DNA from: Moniliella sp. 'wahieum'
Taxonomy: Eukaryota; Basidiomycota; Moniliellomycetes; Moniliellales; Moniliellaceae
Assembly (NCBI GenBank): GCA_003971905.1
Contig: RSEE01000045.1
Coordinates: forward strand, 450,919-514,918
DNA length: 64,000 nt
Reading direction: 5' to 3'
The notes under the pieces are model-generated. The model was not told the origin of the DNA and searched no databases. It worked only from the letters and a program-made list of their open reading frames with translations. How positions within the stretch are numbered: position 1 is the first letter of the stretch; every line of letters begins with the position of its first letter. A program made the position numbers and the translations under genes. This document shows positions 45,860 to 57,228 of the stretch, piece by piece.

Positions 45860-47960
45860 TGATGCTGCGCTCAGCGCTCCCTCGTTACTCGTCACTAGTC
45901 ATTCGAACCTGCAGCGGCCGAGACGAACATGCAGGTTGGATTAGATCTTGCTCTTGGCTCTGAGCGCCTTGTCATGCACCCGTCCTGTCCGCCCTGCCTC
46001 GATCAGGCAGCAGGGGACGCTGGCCCCGTGCCGCGCCTGCGCTCCGCCTGCATGCCAGTGCGGCCCCGTGCCCGTGCCCTGCGGGCCCCTGGGCCACTCG
46101 CCACGGGCCATCGGCCGTTGCTGGCACGTGAGGCAGGAGCATCGCATGGCGGCACTGCTGGCGCGTGGGCATGAGCAGCGGCGGAACGCGTCGAGTCTGA
46201 TTTGATGCGTCGCTTGACCCCTGCCCCGCGCTAAGCCAGCCCCCACACCGCCCCCGTGCGGTCCCCGCAGTGGTTGTGTTAGCTGTCCCCACGGGCGTTT
46301 GAAATTGGAAGGACGGGAACGGTGAGCTCACCAGTGCTAGCGACTACTGACTAATGCGTCGTGCTAGTGACGAGCTAGTGACGCATGATGTGACGCATGA
46401 CGTGTGACGCGGAAGGGAGGGCCGTTGAACGTTGACGTTGATGTTGATGTGACATGCATGACATGTGCAGTGAACGTTTGAACGCGCCTCTCGCTGCCCC
46501 CGTCCGGGATGCGAGGTGCGATGGCAGCCTCCAGCGCGTCAGCGCGTCAGCGCGTCAGCGGCCACGGGCATCGAGGGACTGCAGCCGCCTGCGCTCGCCA
46601 CTGCCCCTGCGCCGGCCACGTGAGACGCATTTGTCGGGCACCTTGTCAAATGCACTGGAATATTGACGCTAGACGGTCGGACACCGTCGGACACCGGCCC
46701 TGACACTCCGGCAGTGCACCGCTCCCACGCCGCCGCTCGTCCAACCCATTCAGCCAACGCTTGTCCAGCAGTGTTGCGGCCAAGTGCCATTATGCATGGC
46801 GCATTATGTGGTAGCCTGAGCCTGCCTGCGAATTGGCAGGACCGAACGATGAACGTCCTGGACAATACTGAACCTTGGCGTCTGGGCATGATGCACATGA
46901 TAAACCGGTAACGTTTGGCGTTCAGCCTAAGCACTCTGCCACTGTCATCCGCCACTCCAGGCCACGCACCTCCGGACCTCTCAGACTCAGATCTCGCAGA
47001 CCGCTCTCAATCTCACATCTCACATCTCTCAAAGGTCAGCCTGAGGCCCGAGGGCCTGACCGGCCTGATCTGACGCGTCCGACGATCTGGCGCCTGGCTG
47101 GCTGACCTCAGTCCCCACGCCGCAGCCTCGGGGCTACAGGATTGCGAACTCAGTGAACTCTATCTGGGCACTCCCTCAATACTGAACTTCTGAACTTCAC
47201 TCGTACTGAGTAGTTGAACTCATTCTTCACTGCCACATCTCAGAGCAGAACAGTTGGTGTAGCAGTCAGCTTGTCAGCGCTGAAACACAGCGTTCAATCC
47301 GCTCAGCCTGAGCACTCTCAGGAACGTGAACTCGGTATTTTAACTCCGTCCTTTCCGAACTCAACAACACTCAACTCAACAGTACTGTGCGCACTCGCAC
47401 AGTTTTTTCAGTTCAGATGTTCAGACCACTGGTCTTCGGTCAGGTCAGGCCCGAGTTAGAGAGCGCTATAACCAATGACCTTGAAGCTTTGTGGGAGGCG
47501 AGCAAGGCAAAGGGGAGATGGTGGGGATGCGATCAGGGGAAGGCCCCGGAGGCGGAACGGAGGGGCGGAACAGAGGCGGAACAGGGCCGCCTCGCACAAG
47601 CTTTTTTAAGGCCTACTAAGGGCCAAGAAGAGTTCAGAGAGCGAATTATGTCGAAGTGGTGCTCAATATTCAATGCGCTCAATGCTCAAGCTCAATGCTC
47701 ATATTCATGCTTCAAGTTTCAAATTTCAAGGGAGATCCCAACAACGAAGGGAGCAAGCCCTGGCAAGCCCAGGTTGTTCATGATGATCATGGAGCATCTC
47801 TCGATCTTAATATCAATCTCATGCATCAAGGAATTGGTGCTACGTCAGATCGATCAGAAGAACGTCCAGATCCGGCAACTCAACAACTAGGGCTCAGCCT
47901 GAGTAGTGAGGCTTACTGCTCACTAGTCACTAGCTTGCGCCCAAGAAAGTAGAACAAAAT
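45860..47960. repeat. Palindromic-motif islands and low-complexity stretch
   Basis: No gene recognised in about 2.1 kb. Motif-rich parts are 46325-46480 (GTGCTAGTGACGAGCTAGTG, GACGCATGATGTGACGC, GTTGACGTTGATGTTGATG), 46532-46560 (CAGCGCGT repeated), 46950-47060 and 47150-47400 (AACTTCTGAACTTC, repeated CTCAG/GAACT words), plus GCTCAATGCTCAAGCTC near 47675. GTGCC-type GC-rich sequence separates them. Confidence 0.55.
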
Positions 47961-48163
47961 CGGTGGGGACTCGAAGTTCGCGCATGGATTTCCTCTGCCG
48001 TACGGAAAGGCCTCGATCTGCGTCGCCCAGATCAAGGAAGCGTCCTCCGTTTAGGCGCAACTGAGTAGATAGGTTCTTTACGCGAGCAAGCCGTCAGTGA
48101 CCCATATAGCTCGTTCTCCCTCACATGTCACAGGGCGTATCCATGCCGAATGAGAGAACCTCT

Positions 48164-49208
48164 TTAACCCCTCCCCCCCTCCCCTTCGGAAAAGGGGAAG
48201 GGCTTCAAGAACAAGTTCAAGGAATCGACACTGGTACTGATCATCAGTCGAAGATGCACATCAGGGTACGCCACCCCGACTGAGACGAAGGCACCCGCGT
48301 GCTGAGGCGGTGCCTGGGTCAGAACTCGTCTCGGACTCTGACAAGTCAGATCCACTCTAGATGGCTGACCATTGCGCCCTCCTTTGTCGGATCCTGGCGT
48401 CGAGTTGTGGTGGGGCTGTTGGCGTGATTGCAAAATACGATGACATGACAGCATCTCGTAATCACTCCTTGTCCGACTCTCCCTTCTGTATCCTTCCCCT
48501 GCCGAGAAGCTTTTCTTGGAAGAGAACACCATCTCTCCCTCATTTCCTTCGTCCTCCACACTTGCCAGCTTTGGGAACAGTACTTCTCGAACGTTGGATG
48601 TGGAAAGCAACCACACGGCTGGTGCCTCATCACCCAGATCATTGGCTAGGACCCATCGTTCTCCGACTCAGGGAGAACCCAACAAACTATGAGATGAGTG
48701 TTTTGAACCTGAAACGTCGATAGTATAGCGGGAGTCCAAAATCTTGTCCACCAACGAATGTTCTTCTCCCCGATCAACATAGGCGGTGGAGGTAACGGAT
48801 CATGCAGAGCAGCCATCTCGTCGAAACGGTAGGGCTCAGAGGAAGATACGTTTCAATACCAATGAATCTTAATCGAAACTGGCAGGTCAAGAAGAAAAGT
48901 TCCTTCATGCACTTTTGCCTTAACAACCTTGAAAGGACCCAAATACCTTCACTTCAAAGAACCACTGGGACGTTCGGAGGGGATTCTTGCTTAGTCAACC
49001 ACAACCAATCTCCACACCTCCAGTTGAGGACCTTCGATATACGCCACGATCGCCCCCGCTTTGCCCGTATGCGAGCTGGCTCAAGAGCCTCCTTGGCTAA
49101 AACAGCAGCAGTGCCGCGCGAGCAATCCCATGCTTGACCCGATCCGAAACTGATATGAGCAACCGGCCGATACTGGCCCTCATGTGACTGAAACAGCAAC
49201 TCCGCCAC
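48164..49208 (-). mobile_element. Ty3/gypsy chromovirus remnant (integrase end and chromodomain)
   Basis: Stitched minus-strand frames give the tail of a gypsy polyprotein. An integrase C-terminal GPY/F-like stretch contains VLNWRCGDWLWLTKQ (compare KVGDxVWL), then KVFGSFQGC-like and LSPYRFDEMAALHDPLPPPP. A chromodomain follows, with LVDKILDSRYYRRRF, then a shift, and VGERWVLANDLGDEAP, matching the chromodomain fold end (Trp followed by a Leu-x-x-Ala/Asp helix). The frames end in a purine-rich tract. At least five shifts and stops break it, and protease, RT, RNase H and most of integrase are absent, so it is a dead fragment. Confidence 0.65.
48168..48187 (-). other. Putative polypurine tract of the gypsy remnant
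   Basis: On the minus strand a 20-base purine run (G-rich, one A pair at its start and two inner A) follows the chromodomain reading frame, where a plus-strand primer PPT would sit before the 3' LTR. The LTR itself could not be delimited. Confidence 0.4.
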
Positions 49209-51117
49209 AGCATACTAAGCCACTATAGCTCATCCGACGACTCAAATACGCGAGGGCGTGTTCTGGTCAACCGTCAAAGGGCACTAGCACCACTGCAGGG
49301 CACACTAAACCGCTTTCAAACGATCGAAGCAACGTTGAGCCAAGGGATCCACCGATCCAGCCCCCTTAACATGAACATAGTCCCAGCCCAGGAGAAGAGC
49401 GTGGGGTACGCAGATTAGATCATCAGGTACCTGTCCGAGCAAGAAGGTAAGTGGTGCTCTCCATCACCACCGGTCACCACCTACTTACTACCCAACATCC
49501 ATGTTCAAGAAAGACGATTTGAGGGTATCTGTCCCAGCTTGTACTAGAGCAAGATCAGGAGAATGCCTGAGTCCACAGTCCCCAGCTCATCGGACCAGGA
49601 TTGACTGAGTATGACGGATCCAAGATGTCGGTGATATGCCGCTGTCGTGCCAGGGCACAGAAACCTTTTGAGCGGCTGTGGCCCGGGGCACCTGGCTCAG
49701 ATGAGAGTCCTGGCCGTCGCGCGGCAGCAGTACCACTCCCCTGCCTGATCTGACGGTCACCGGCCGTACGGGAGGGGGGGATTTGGCCTGGAGGTGACCG
49801 TCATGGGCGGGGTAACCAGGTACCATTCATCGCCCCGTGCACAGATGGGTACTGAGAATAACCCCAAAGCACCAAAGGAAGGCGGTATGGCCACGACGTC
49901 GGGTACGCCTGTTGTCGTACGGCCCTCGAGGACCGGGCACTGGTTGAGATGCTGTGAGAGAAGCGAGGTGATTGCGAGTAAGCTTGATCGCGGGGAGCTG
50001 GAACGACTGTAACCCCCTACTTGATCGCGGGAGCTGGAACGACTGTGCGTCCGGCGAATTACCTTGGGCAGTGCGACCAGTGGATCGATTGCGTCTTGGC
50101 CCCGGCGCCGGCCGCTCCGGCGTAGGGGCCTGCCCGCGCTCGTCGACCTTGGCCTAGACCAGCCTCGTCGACTCTTGTCCGTGGGAGGACATGCTTGAGG
50201 GGTTGGGTGCCTTCTTCTCGTGAGCCTCTCGGGCGCACCCGGATCCGGCATCGCGATCGACTGGTTTGTTGCTGTGGAACGCAATCGGGCGTGGTATGCG
50301 TCGAGGACAAAACCACGCCACACACACCCTTGTCTCCTTGCACACCTCTTGCCCCGACGTACCTGGAACCTTACGCCACATGTTTTGTAAGAGCCTGTAC
50401 GCAGCGCGGTACGCCAGCGGTCCCACCCGCGGGGGTACCACGCAGGGGTTGCGCGCTTCGGCCACTTGAACATACGTGGACCTCCGAGCCATTATGACCT
50501 TGAATCCATTAGAATCAATCTACGTTGTGCTATAGCCAGGCGTATGCGACCCGATGAAATCTACCGACCCGAGCCGCAGCTCGGGAAGCGTGTTGATACG
50601 ATGGTGCACCCGGACCTTGCACGAGCAAGCGTGCGCACGGCCACCGTAGCAGACGACAGCAAGGCCCCAAGAGAGTATGGGTCAAATACGCCAAGATAAG
50701 GAATGTCCAGAAAGACATGTACATGCATTCACAAGGTACCCGTTGTACCGCAAGCATCTGCAACATCGTGGCGGGGGGGAGGGGGTTTGCCCAGCCCGCC
50801 CTTCCGTCGTAGCGTACAAGTCACACACGTTCACATCGATGCGCACACCTTCAAGGCACCCCCTGCACCGCGCCGCCTTGGACGAAAGCAATCTCCCTGC
50901 GACCGACTCGGACTCCCGTCCAATACGCACACGCATTCGCATCCGCAAAGGAGCGGAACGATTCTTCTTCCCAGGGGGGAGAGCAAAGAACACGACCAAT
51001 CGATCCAACGTCGCCCCTACGCCCTGCGCGCCGCACCACGTACATCTACAACCGCCTCCGCCGCCTCCTCACTGCGCATCCTTCCGACGAAGCTGCGCAC
51101 GAAACCGGGTAACAAAG
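49209..51117. other. Subtelomeric spacer, no confirmed gene
   Basis: Integrase-like sequence fades out above 49210. Long frames near 49757-50473 (minus) are Arg/Ser/Pro-rich and unrecognised. A 29-bp direct duplication lies at 49981-50046. Confidence 0.4.
49981..50046. repeat. Tandem duplication of a 28-29 bp unit
   Basis: CTTGATCGCGGGGAGCTGG...GACTGT occurs twice, separated by 8-9 bp; the second copy has lost one G. Confidence 0.8.
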
Positions 51118-51988
51118 TCAATGCTCCTTCTCCTGCAGCCGTGCCTGCTCGGCCGGGTCCAAGGAACTGGTCGGCTCACCTCGATCAAGTTTCATCGGAT
51201 CGCGCACTAGACGCTGATCATCGGCCCCGACGGCGCCCATGCGCTGCACGGGGCCTTCGATGATGTCAATGTTTTGCTCAGCGAGGTGTTGCTGTGGGCG
51301 TTCGCACACACGTAGTAAGAGCGGGGTTAACACACGCTGTGGGAACGCGGGTCAAGGAAAGAGCGCACACGCCGTAGGAGCAGGGAGGGAAGGGTGGGGA
51401 GGTGCGACAGAGGAGTAGGAGCGAGGTGCGTACCTGCGCAGCAAGATGCTGTCTGAGATGATAAAGCACAAATCCTGTGATCCCGGTTGGGGCAAGGCGG
51501 CTTCTGTGGGTGTGTGAGGAGGGTTAGTTTGCGTGGCATTGGGAGCGCGCACGAGGGGAGGGCGTACTTGGTTCGCTGAGGGAGAAAGGGGAGAGGAATG
51601 AGGGAGAGAACGGACGGAAAGAGAGGACAAGGTAAGAAAGCAAAACCAAACACATAAGGCCATCATCCAGTCGGGTCAATCGTCTGTGCCCTACTAGTCA
51701 GCACTGTTCGACCCCTCTCTTGGCGCGCCCAGCGTTGCCGCGCTCCCCGCCCCAACCGAGCCCAGCAGGAAGGTACGTACAACTCCTTGCCCTTCTGGTG
51801 CAAATTGATTTTTCTGCCTGCCAAACGCGAGCACCTTCCAGCCCGAACCGAATGAACCAGCTCCATCCCGAGGCGGGTGTAGAACGCACGGTGCGGTCAA
51901 TGTCGTTGCAGGTAATGACCACATGGTCCAGGGACGCAATGGCGACCCACGCCGCGCCGCAGCGGGGCGGAAGGGGGGGCCGCAACAC
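51118..51988 (-). CDS. VOC-superfamily (glyoxalase/bleomycin-resistance type) protein
   Basis: VOC proteins are small metal-dependent enzymes with paired beta-alpha-beta-beta-beta modules. Exon 1 reads SLDHVVITCNDIDRTVR and, after one-base shifts, FYTRLGMELV, then KVLAFGRQKINLHQKGKEL. A second exon near 51430-51500 gives PGSQDLCFIISDSILLR. An intron (GTACGC...CCACAG) leads to QHLAEQNIDIIEGPVQRMGA. With two shifts this continues as VGPMISVYVRDP and NLIEVS, the canonical VOC end with the metal-ligand Glu. The last frame adds a Glu-rich tail to 51118. The start is uncertain because the first frame begins from a non-ATG codon at 51988. Substrate unknown. Confidence 0.72.
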
Positions 51989-52970
51989 CGAGACGGTGGT
52001 GCAGCAGGGCGGATGGGCGGCGGCGGGCCGCGGCGACGCTAATGCGCAGAGGGCGGGATCAATGTGGAGGTGGGTTGCGCTCCACGTTCAACGCGGGCGC
52101 GGGATGATCGATGAGCTCGGTGACCCTGGATCGTCGACCGTCGAGAACGCAAGACGCCCGTCATCAGACGCCATCGCGGGGCGCCGATCGTACATGTGGG
52201 GCGTGCGCGGGACGCGTGACGGGCGAGTGCTGCGCATCTGGAATGCGATTGATGCGATGCCCGAGGTCCGTGCGGTGGGCCGAGGCGCGACCAGCGATGA
52301 ATGCGCGCGGGAGGCAGCTGTTCGCGACTCAGCAATCGACGGAGGCACACTCCCTAACTCACCTCCGCGGCAAGGCGGCGCAGCGGTGGAGCGGCGCTGA
52401 GCGGCTGACGCCGCCATCTCCCCGCCCTTCAGCTTGTATCCTGCGCACGGCCCTTGAAATGTGTGCATCCTGCATCATGCCCTCTTCTTCCTTCCTTTCC
52501 GGCAGCTATGCAAGTAACCCTAATGCCAGCGTCACGAGCGTCTGTCTTGGGAAATTGCCGTCACGCGTCACGCGTCACGCGTCACATGTCACGCTCACAT
52601 GTCACACAACATTGTGGCCGCACCGTGCCCTTCCGTGCGGCGCCCACCGCCGCCATCCTACGACCGCTGCACTGTTGAATCTGGATAGGGCAAGCTCTGC
52701 CTCGCTGCCGCCCCGCGCCTCCTCGCCTCACCCGCCGCCTTGGACTTTAGGCGTGCAGCTGGCCCCCTGTCTTCCCCCGGCCTCTCGCCCTTGTCCTCGC
52801 CGCTGCTGACTTGGCCTCGCCTGGCTCGCCATTCGCCATCAACGCCCCCGGCTGCGGCGGCCGTGCATCTGCCTGGCGAGCTTGCATCTCCGTAGCCCGA
52901 AGGACGACTGATTGTCCATGGTGGCCTCCTGCGGCGCCCCAAACGGCCGGATCCACCAGTGGTAGAGGGC
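51989..52970. other. Spacer, includes GTCACGC repeat
   Basis: No recognised gene despite several long GC-rich frames on both strands. Repeated GTCACGC/GTCACATG words at 52555-52610 resemble the palindromic islands. Confidence 0.4.
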
Positions 52971-53510
52971 GTTATGCAACGGTGGGAACGCCACGCTTTC
53001 CCCCCAGGTTGGCGGGGTACCGGAACAGATCTTCTTTGGGCGCCACAGGAACCATCCCTCGGAGCACTTGCAGCCGCGCGTGCCTTATTTGGTCACCGCA
53101 GGCTGGGAGCCGCACGCCCCCGACCCGGAGCTTCAGCCCTACTTCGACTCGGCCAGTCGGTACCCCTCGCTTCCCTGACCGCATGCTTGTGACGGTGGTG
53201 GCGCCGAAGGGGTCGCCCAAGGGCGATCGGATGGAGGTCAGGGTCCCTACCGCATTGCGGGCGCGAATCTGAGTCGTCCTACGTCCTGGAAACGCTGCAA
53301 GGCGTTCGGGTGCCTGACGTCGTCCACTGCCGCTTCCTCGCGGCTTACTTCGCCCACGCGCCCATTGACTTCCCTCCCCGTTGCATCGTTTCAACCCACA
53401 TCGTTCTGTGTCCCGAGTTGCCCCCCGTCCGTGTGGTGCACCATTCGGCCGCCAGAGTCTGGCACGTGACCTTCCAATCCCGTCTGACGGCCATGCACCA
53501 GCTCTGACCC
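52971..53510 (+). CDS. Unrecognised coding stretch upstream of the RecQ-like remnant
   Basis: Stitched plus frames look coding: QIFFGRHRNHPSEHLQPRVP, YLVTAGWEPHAPDPELQPYF, RMLVTVVAPKGSPKGDRMEV, YVLETLQGVRVPDVVHCRFL and CPELPPVRVVHHSAARVWHV. I do not recognise a domain. It may be the N-terminal region of the helicase gene that follows on the same strand, or a separate decayed gene. Confidence 0.35.
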
Positions 53511-53519
53511 CCTGCCTGC

Positions 53520-54855
53520 CTTGGTCAGGCAGCATGCTTCACCTGATCGTCCTGTTCCATCATCCACCCCGACCTCCCGTGACGCCAGCAGACAAGCTCG
53601 CGTATGCCTGCTCTTCAAGGGCCAGGTTGCCGCCTCGAACCTCCGTGTCCGATTCATTTTCGTCCACGCTGCCCTCGACGCGATCAACCTGGACTATTGT
53701 CCTCGTCACACCCCCCTGTGGCTCATCCCAGCCATCACCGCCGCACCTGACATGGTTCATGCCATCCTCATACCTTTGCCCCGCATGCTCGCCGGCATTG
53801 AGCGCCACTTGGTCCAACACCAGATCGAGTCTGAGTGCTGGCAGTGCCATCCTTGAGGTTCCTGAGGTAACATCAGGTACCCTCATTCTGCTCACAACCA
53901 TCGGCCAACTCGCCCACAAAAATCTCGTCGATCTTCTCCGCTCCCTATCCCAGCACAAGCGGCTTGAAAGGATTGTACTGGAAGAAGCACACCTCATCCC
54001 TCGGCAACGCCACTTGCAATGCGAGTTTGACAATATTTCCTTAACCCCTTTCTCGCCCATACACGCCTCCTTGCACTCTCAGCCACCGCGCCGCGTGGGA
54101 TTGTGGAGGAGCTGGAGCCAATGTTGTCAAAAGACTGCCTCGTTGGGTTTTCCCATTTTAACCCGCCAGTCCCTCGACTCGAGGTGCAGTATATGGACCA
54201 CGCGTCAGACCCGAGTGGCGTGCATGCCATATTGTTTCGTCTGTTATCGATGCGTCTTGAAGCCCGAGAAGCTTGGTGTACAAACCCATGTCAACCATCT
54301 GCACCTCGTCGCACCATCATCATCGCCAACTCGTGCAGCGAAGCAAGGACAATTGCATCCTACCTTGCTGTTCCAGTACGTCTTCTCATTCTCTTTTTCA
54401 ATTCGATTGTTTGCTGATCTAGTCCCCTTTCTCTTTCTTAGTACTACCTTCCCCCTCGTCCCGCATCGGCCCGGGTAGGCGACACCCATGCTGCCCAGGG
54501 AAGAAGGGGCGGAGAATCTGGCAAGATTTGTGCGCGGTGACGAAGTGGTGCTTGTTGGAAATAAGGAGCTTTCCGTATCTGTGCACGTGCCCGACTGCGA
54601 CAAGGTCATTTGGGTAGGTGCCCATTTACTGGCCTCGGTCTTATCCAGGCGGCCGCCCTGGAAGCCAGAGGCGCGGGCGAACGAGGCCAACTGATCATTC
54701 TCGCCTCCCAAGACCAGATGCGTCACGAGCTACAGCGCCCAAGTACGAATGAACGTCGGATCTATGTGGGCAAGGTAGTGTATTGGCTGCACACCCTCCC
54801 ATTGCCTCATGGAGGCGGTGACCACCTGCCTCTATGGGCGTCCCATGCGGTGTGA
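53520..54855 (+). pseudogene. RecQ-like DEAH helicase remnant with damaged ATPase motifs
   Basis: RecQ helicases are ATP-driven DNA unwinders; many fungi carry them next to telomeres. Readable blocks: HAALDAINLD, LWLIPAITAAPDMVHA, GTLILLTTIGQLAHKNLVDL, RLERIVLEEAHLI (motif II, DEAH changed to EEAH), then LLALSATAPRGIVEELE (motif III SAT), TIIIANSCSEARTIASYLA, GAENLARFVRGDEVVLVGNK and CDKVIWVGAPFTG. Motif VI is degenerate (EARGAGERGQ where GRAGRDG is usual). Between INLD and LWLIP the Walker A (TGxGKS) sequence is absent, replaced by a short C-rich join near 53705-53720. An intron is possible near 54375-54440. With several shifts as well, catalytic activity is unlikely. Confidence 0.6.
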
Positions 54856-54884
54856 AAATGTGGAAGGCGCCTAACAGTGTACTG

Positions 54885-57228
54885 CGTGCAAGCTTCAAGG
54901 CCCGTGTTGCCCTCTACCTACCCCAACGCCAGCGACGCTTGACAACCCTTCGCTCCCTCCACAGCCTACGCTTCCGTAGAATGCGCCAGCTTTTGCCGGA
55001 CGTTACTGGTTTTGTTCAGCCGGGAAAGTTGGCCGCGTTCATGGGTGAGTCTGGCGTGGGAAAGACAACACTGCTCAAAACCCTAACAGCAAATGGGGTA
55101 CTGCCAACAACAGGACAACCATGTACCCACCACCACTGTACGCCCAGCGCTTCAGTTCAGCGCTATCCTGTGCCAACCCTCGACGGTGCTAAAGGAAGAA
55201 AAATGGCCTATGCCGAGGAGGTGATCCGCATGATGGAGATGGAGCTGCTGAGGCTCTTGTCGAAATGTGGGAGAATGTCTATCGGTCGAGCAGCGCAAGC
55301 GTGTTACCATTGCTGTTGAATTGACAGCGAAACCGAAGTTGCTTCTCTTCCTGGACGAGCCCACGTCGGGGATGACTCTTTGGCCGCTTCTTCCATCGTC
55401 CGTTTTCTTCGTCACCTTGCCGATTCCAGTCAATCCGTCCTTTCTACTACCATCCACCCCCTCGGGTGAACTGTTCATCCAGTTTGACTGCCTCATTCTT
55501 CTCCAAAAGGGAGATAAGGTTGCGTACGAAGGCGAACTGCACAACGATCGTGTCTGTGGCCAGCTCATTGATTACTTTGAATCCCATTCGGGCGTCCTTG
55601 GCCCCGCCGATGCGAACCCTTCCGAATTTATGCTAGACTGCATCGACGACGGTGACGTCGAGCACGGACACGGACTGGCCCAGTTGTATCGCGATAGCTT
55701 CCTCCTCATCGACACGGAAGCCGCTGTTCATCGCATTTCCAACCGTCATCGTGACCCCCAGTACCTCCCTACCGAGGAATCTCTCAAGCATGGCACCTAC
55801 GCCAACGGGTACCGCACCTAGCTAACTCAACTCGTCAAACGTACCTCCTCCTCTACCACTGGCATTCTCCTTTTACATTGGCGGGAAGATTGGTCTTTCC
55901 GTTTTGGCTGACCTCTTTGTCTCTTCCTCTTTCTGGGGGCAGGGCAAGTTGCGCACCATGTGGAGTTTCCAGAATAGACTGTTTGGCGTGTACGTTGTTG
56001 ACCCCGGTGTCTTTATCCCCAGTTGCACGCCTCTCTCCCTTCTTTGCTCCCCTAACTTGCCTTTGTTTTTTTTGTCTACTTCAGCTTTATTGGTAGCGTG
56101 CTCGCCACTACAAGCACGCAACAGCTCTCGGTCCACTACATTCACCTACACACCTTATTTGAGGCGCGGGAGTTTCCCAGCCGGATGTACAGCATTTCCA
56201 TGATCACTACTTCCCTTCCCTATTATTGAACTGCCTTGGAACTGGCTCGCTGGTCCTGTCTTCTACGGGCCTTGGCAAGACATGATGTTTGGTGGTGGCA
56301 CGGCTGGACAGGCGTTCAGATGGTTCTGGTATGCCATCTTGTTTACCTCATGCTACACCACCCTGGTATCGCACTCATGGCTCTAGCGCCCAATCCCATG
56401 CTGGGTAGCTTGCTCTTGCCATTGTTTTCGCCTTTTGTATGCATGTACGTTTGAACTCCCTTTTGACTGCTCCAATCCCACCCATATGGGAGGATGGGTT
56501 TCTGACCTATTATTATACGATGCTTTACAGTTCTGCAGTGTGATGCGCAGTCTCCTGCGCTGATGCCCAAGTTCTGGTCGTCATGGATGTGCCCACTCAC
56601 CCCATTGAGGTACTACTTCGAGGCGGCCGTGTCCTATGTCGTCCTCCCCATCAAAGTGGTACTAAGTGCCCCGTCTGAACTGGCTCTCATTGTGCCTTCT
56701 GCGGGGCAGACCTGCGCCACCTGCCTCGCCGACTTTTGATCTGTCTTCGAAAAAGCCGTGTGGCCAGGGTTATTAGTACATCAATCCCGGATGGTGCCTG
56801 CGGCTACTGCCGTTACCGCGACGGCACTGATTACCTCGTCTCCTTGCGGGTCAGGTCGGTTGTCGCTTCCGCGATATTGTCATCTTCGTTTCGTACGTTC
56901 CCGCTCCCCTCCTGGCGCTTTTCTGGCACACCCAGCATCCTGAATGGTTTAGCTTTTCAAGCTTGTTGTGCTTGATCTCTTCCTAGTGTGCCTTCCCCAC
57001 TGACACGTGCCTTTCTCTTTTTTGCCAAATCCCAGGTACATTGCCTTCAACACCATCCTTTGTTACGCCGCGAATGCCCTGCGTTCATGGAACCCAAAAG
57101 CTGCCAAAGTCCAACGCCAGGCACGGGATGAATTCCACGCCCACATGGCCCACAGCTTGACGCTTCCTTGGCTTCCCCCAGGAAATCAAGGTCGGCACCC
57201 CGCGGTTCGATTCTCCCAAGACAGTTGA
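54885..57228 (+). pseudogene. C-terminal half of a PDR-type ABC transporter (NBD2 and TMD2)
   Basis: PDR transporters export drugs and lipids, normally as NBD1-TMD1-NBD2-TMD2 of about 1,400-1,500 residues. Only the second half is here. NBD2 opens RQLLPDVTGFVQPGKLAAFM with Walker A GESGVGKTTLL (about 55045-55080), then [13 protein letters not shown], signature LSVEQRKRVTIAVEL and Walker B LLLFLDEPTSG (55339-55372). PSGELFIQFDCLILLQKGDK and QLIDYFESHSGVLGP follow. TMD2 fragments lie at 56080-57050 (ATTSTQQLSVHYIHLHTLFE, LMALAPNPMLGSLLL, MPKFWSSWMCPLTPLRYYFE) and end with a cytoplasmic NPKAAKVQRQARDEFHAHM. The region between Walker A and AYAEEV is too short, and many shifts occur. Confidence 0.75.

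Noticed and set aside
51720-52400. 226-residue plus frame
   Set aside because: Its first part is antisense to the VOC exon and the rest is low-complexity GC-rich sequence.
9600-52620. CRISPR-like or regularly spaced repeats
   Set aside because: Repeated words in the islands have irregular spacing and no conserved direct repeat with unique spacers; the organism is eukaryotic.
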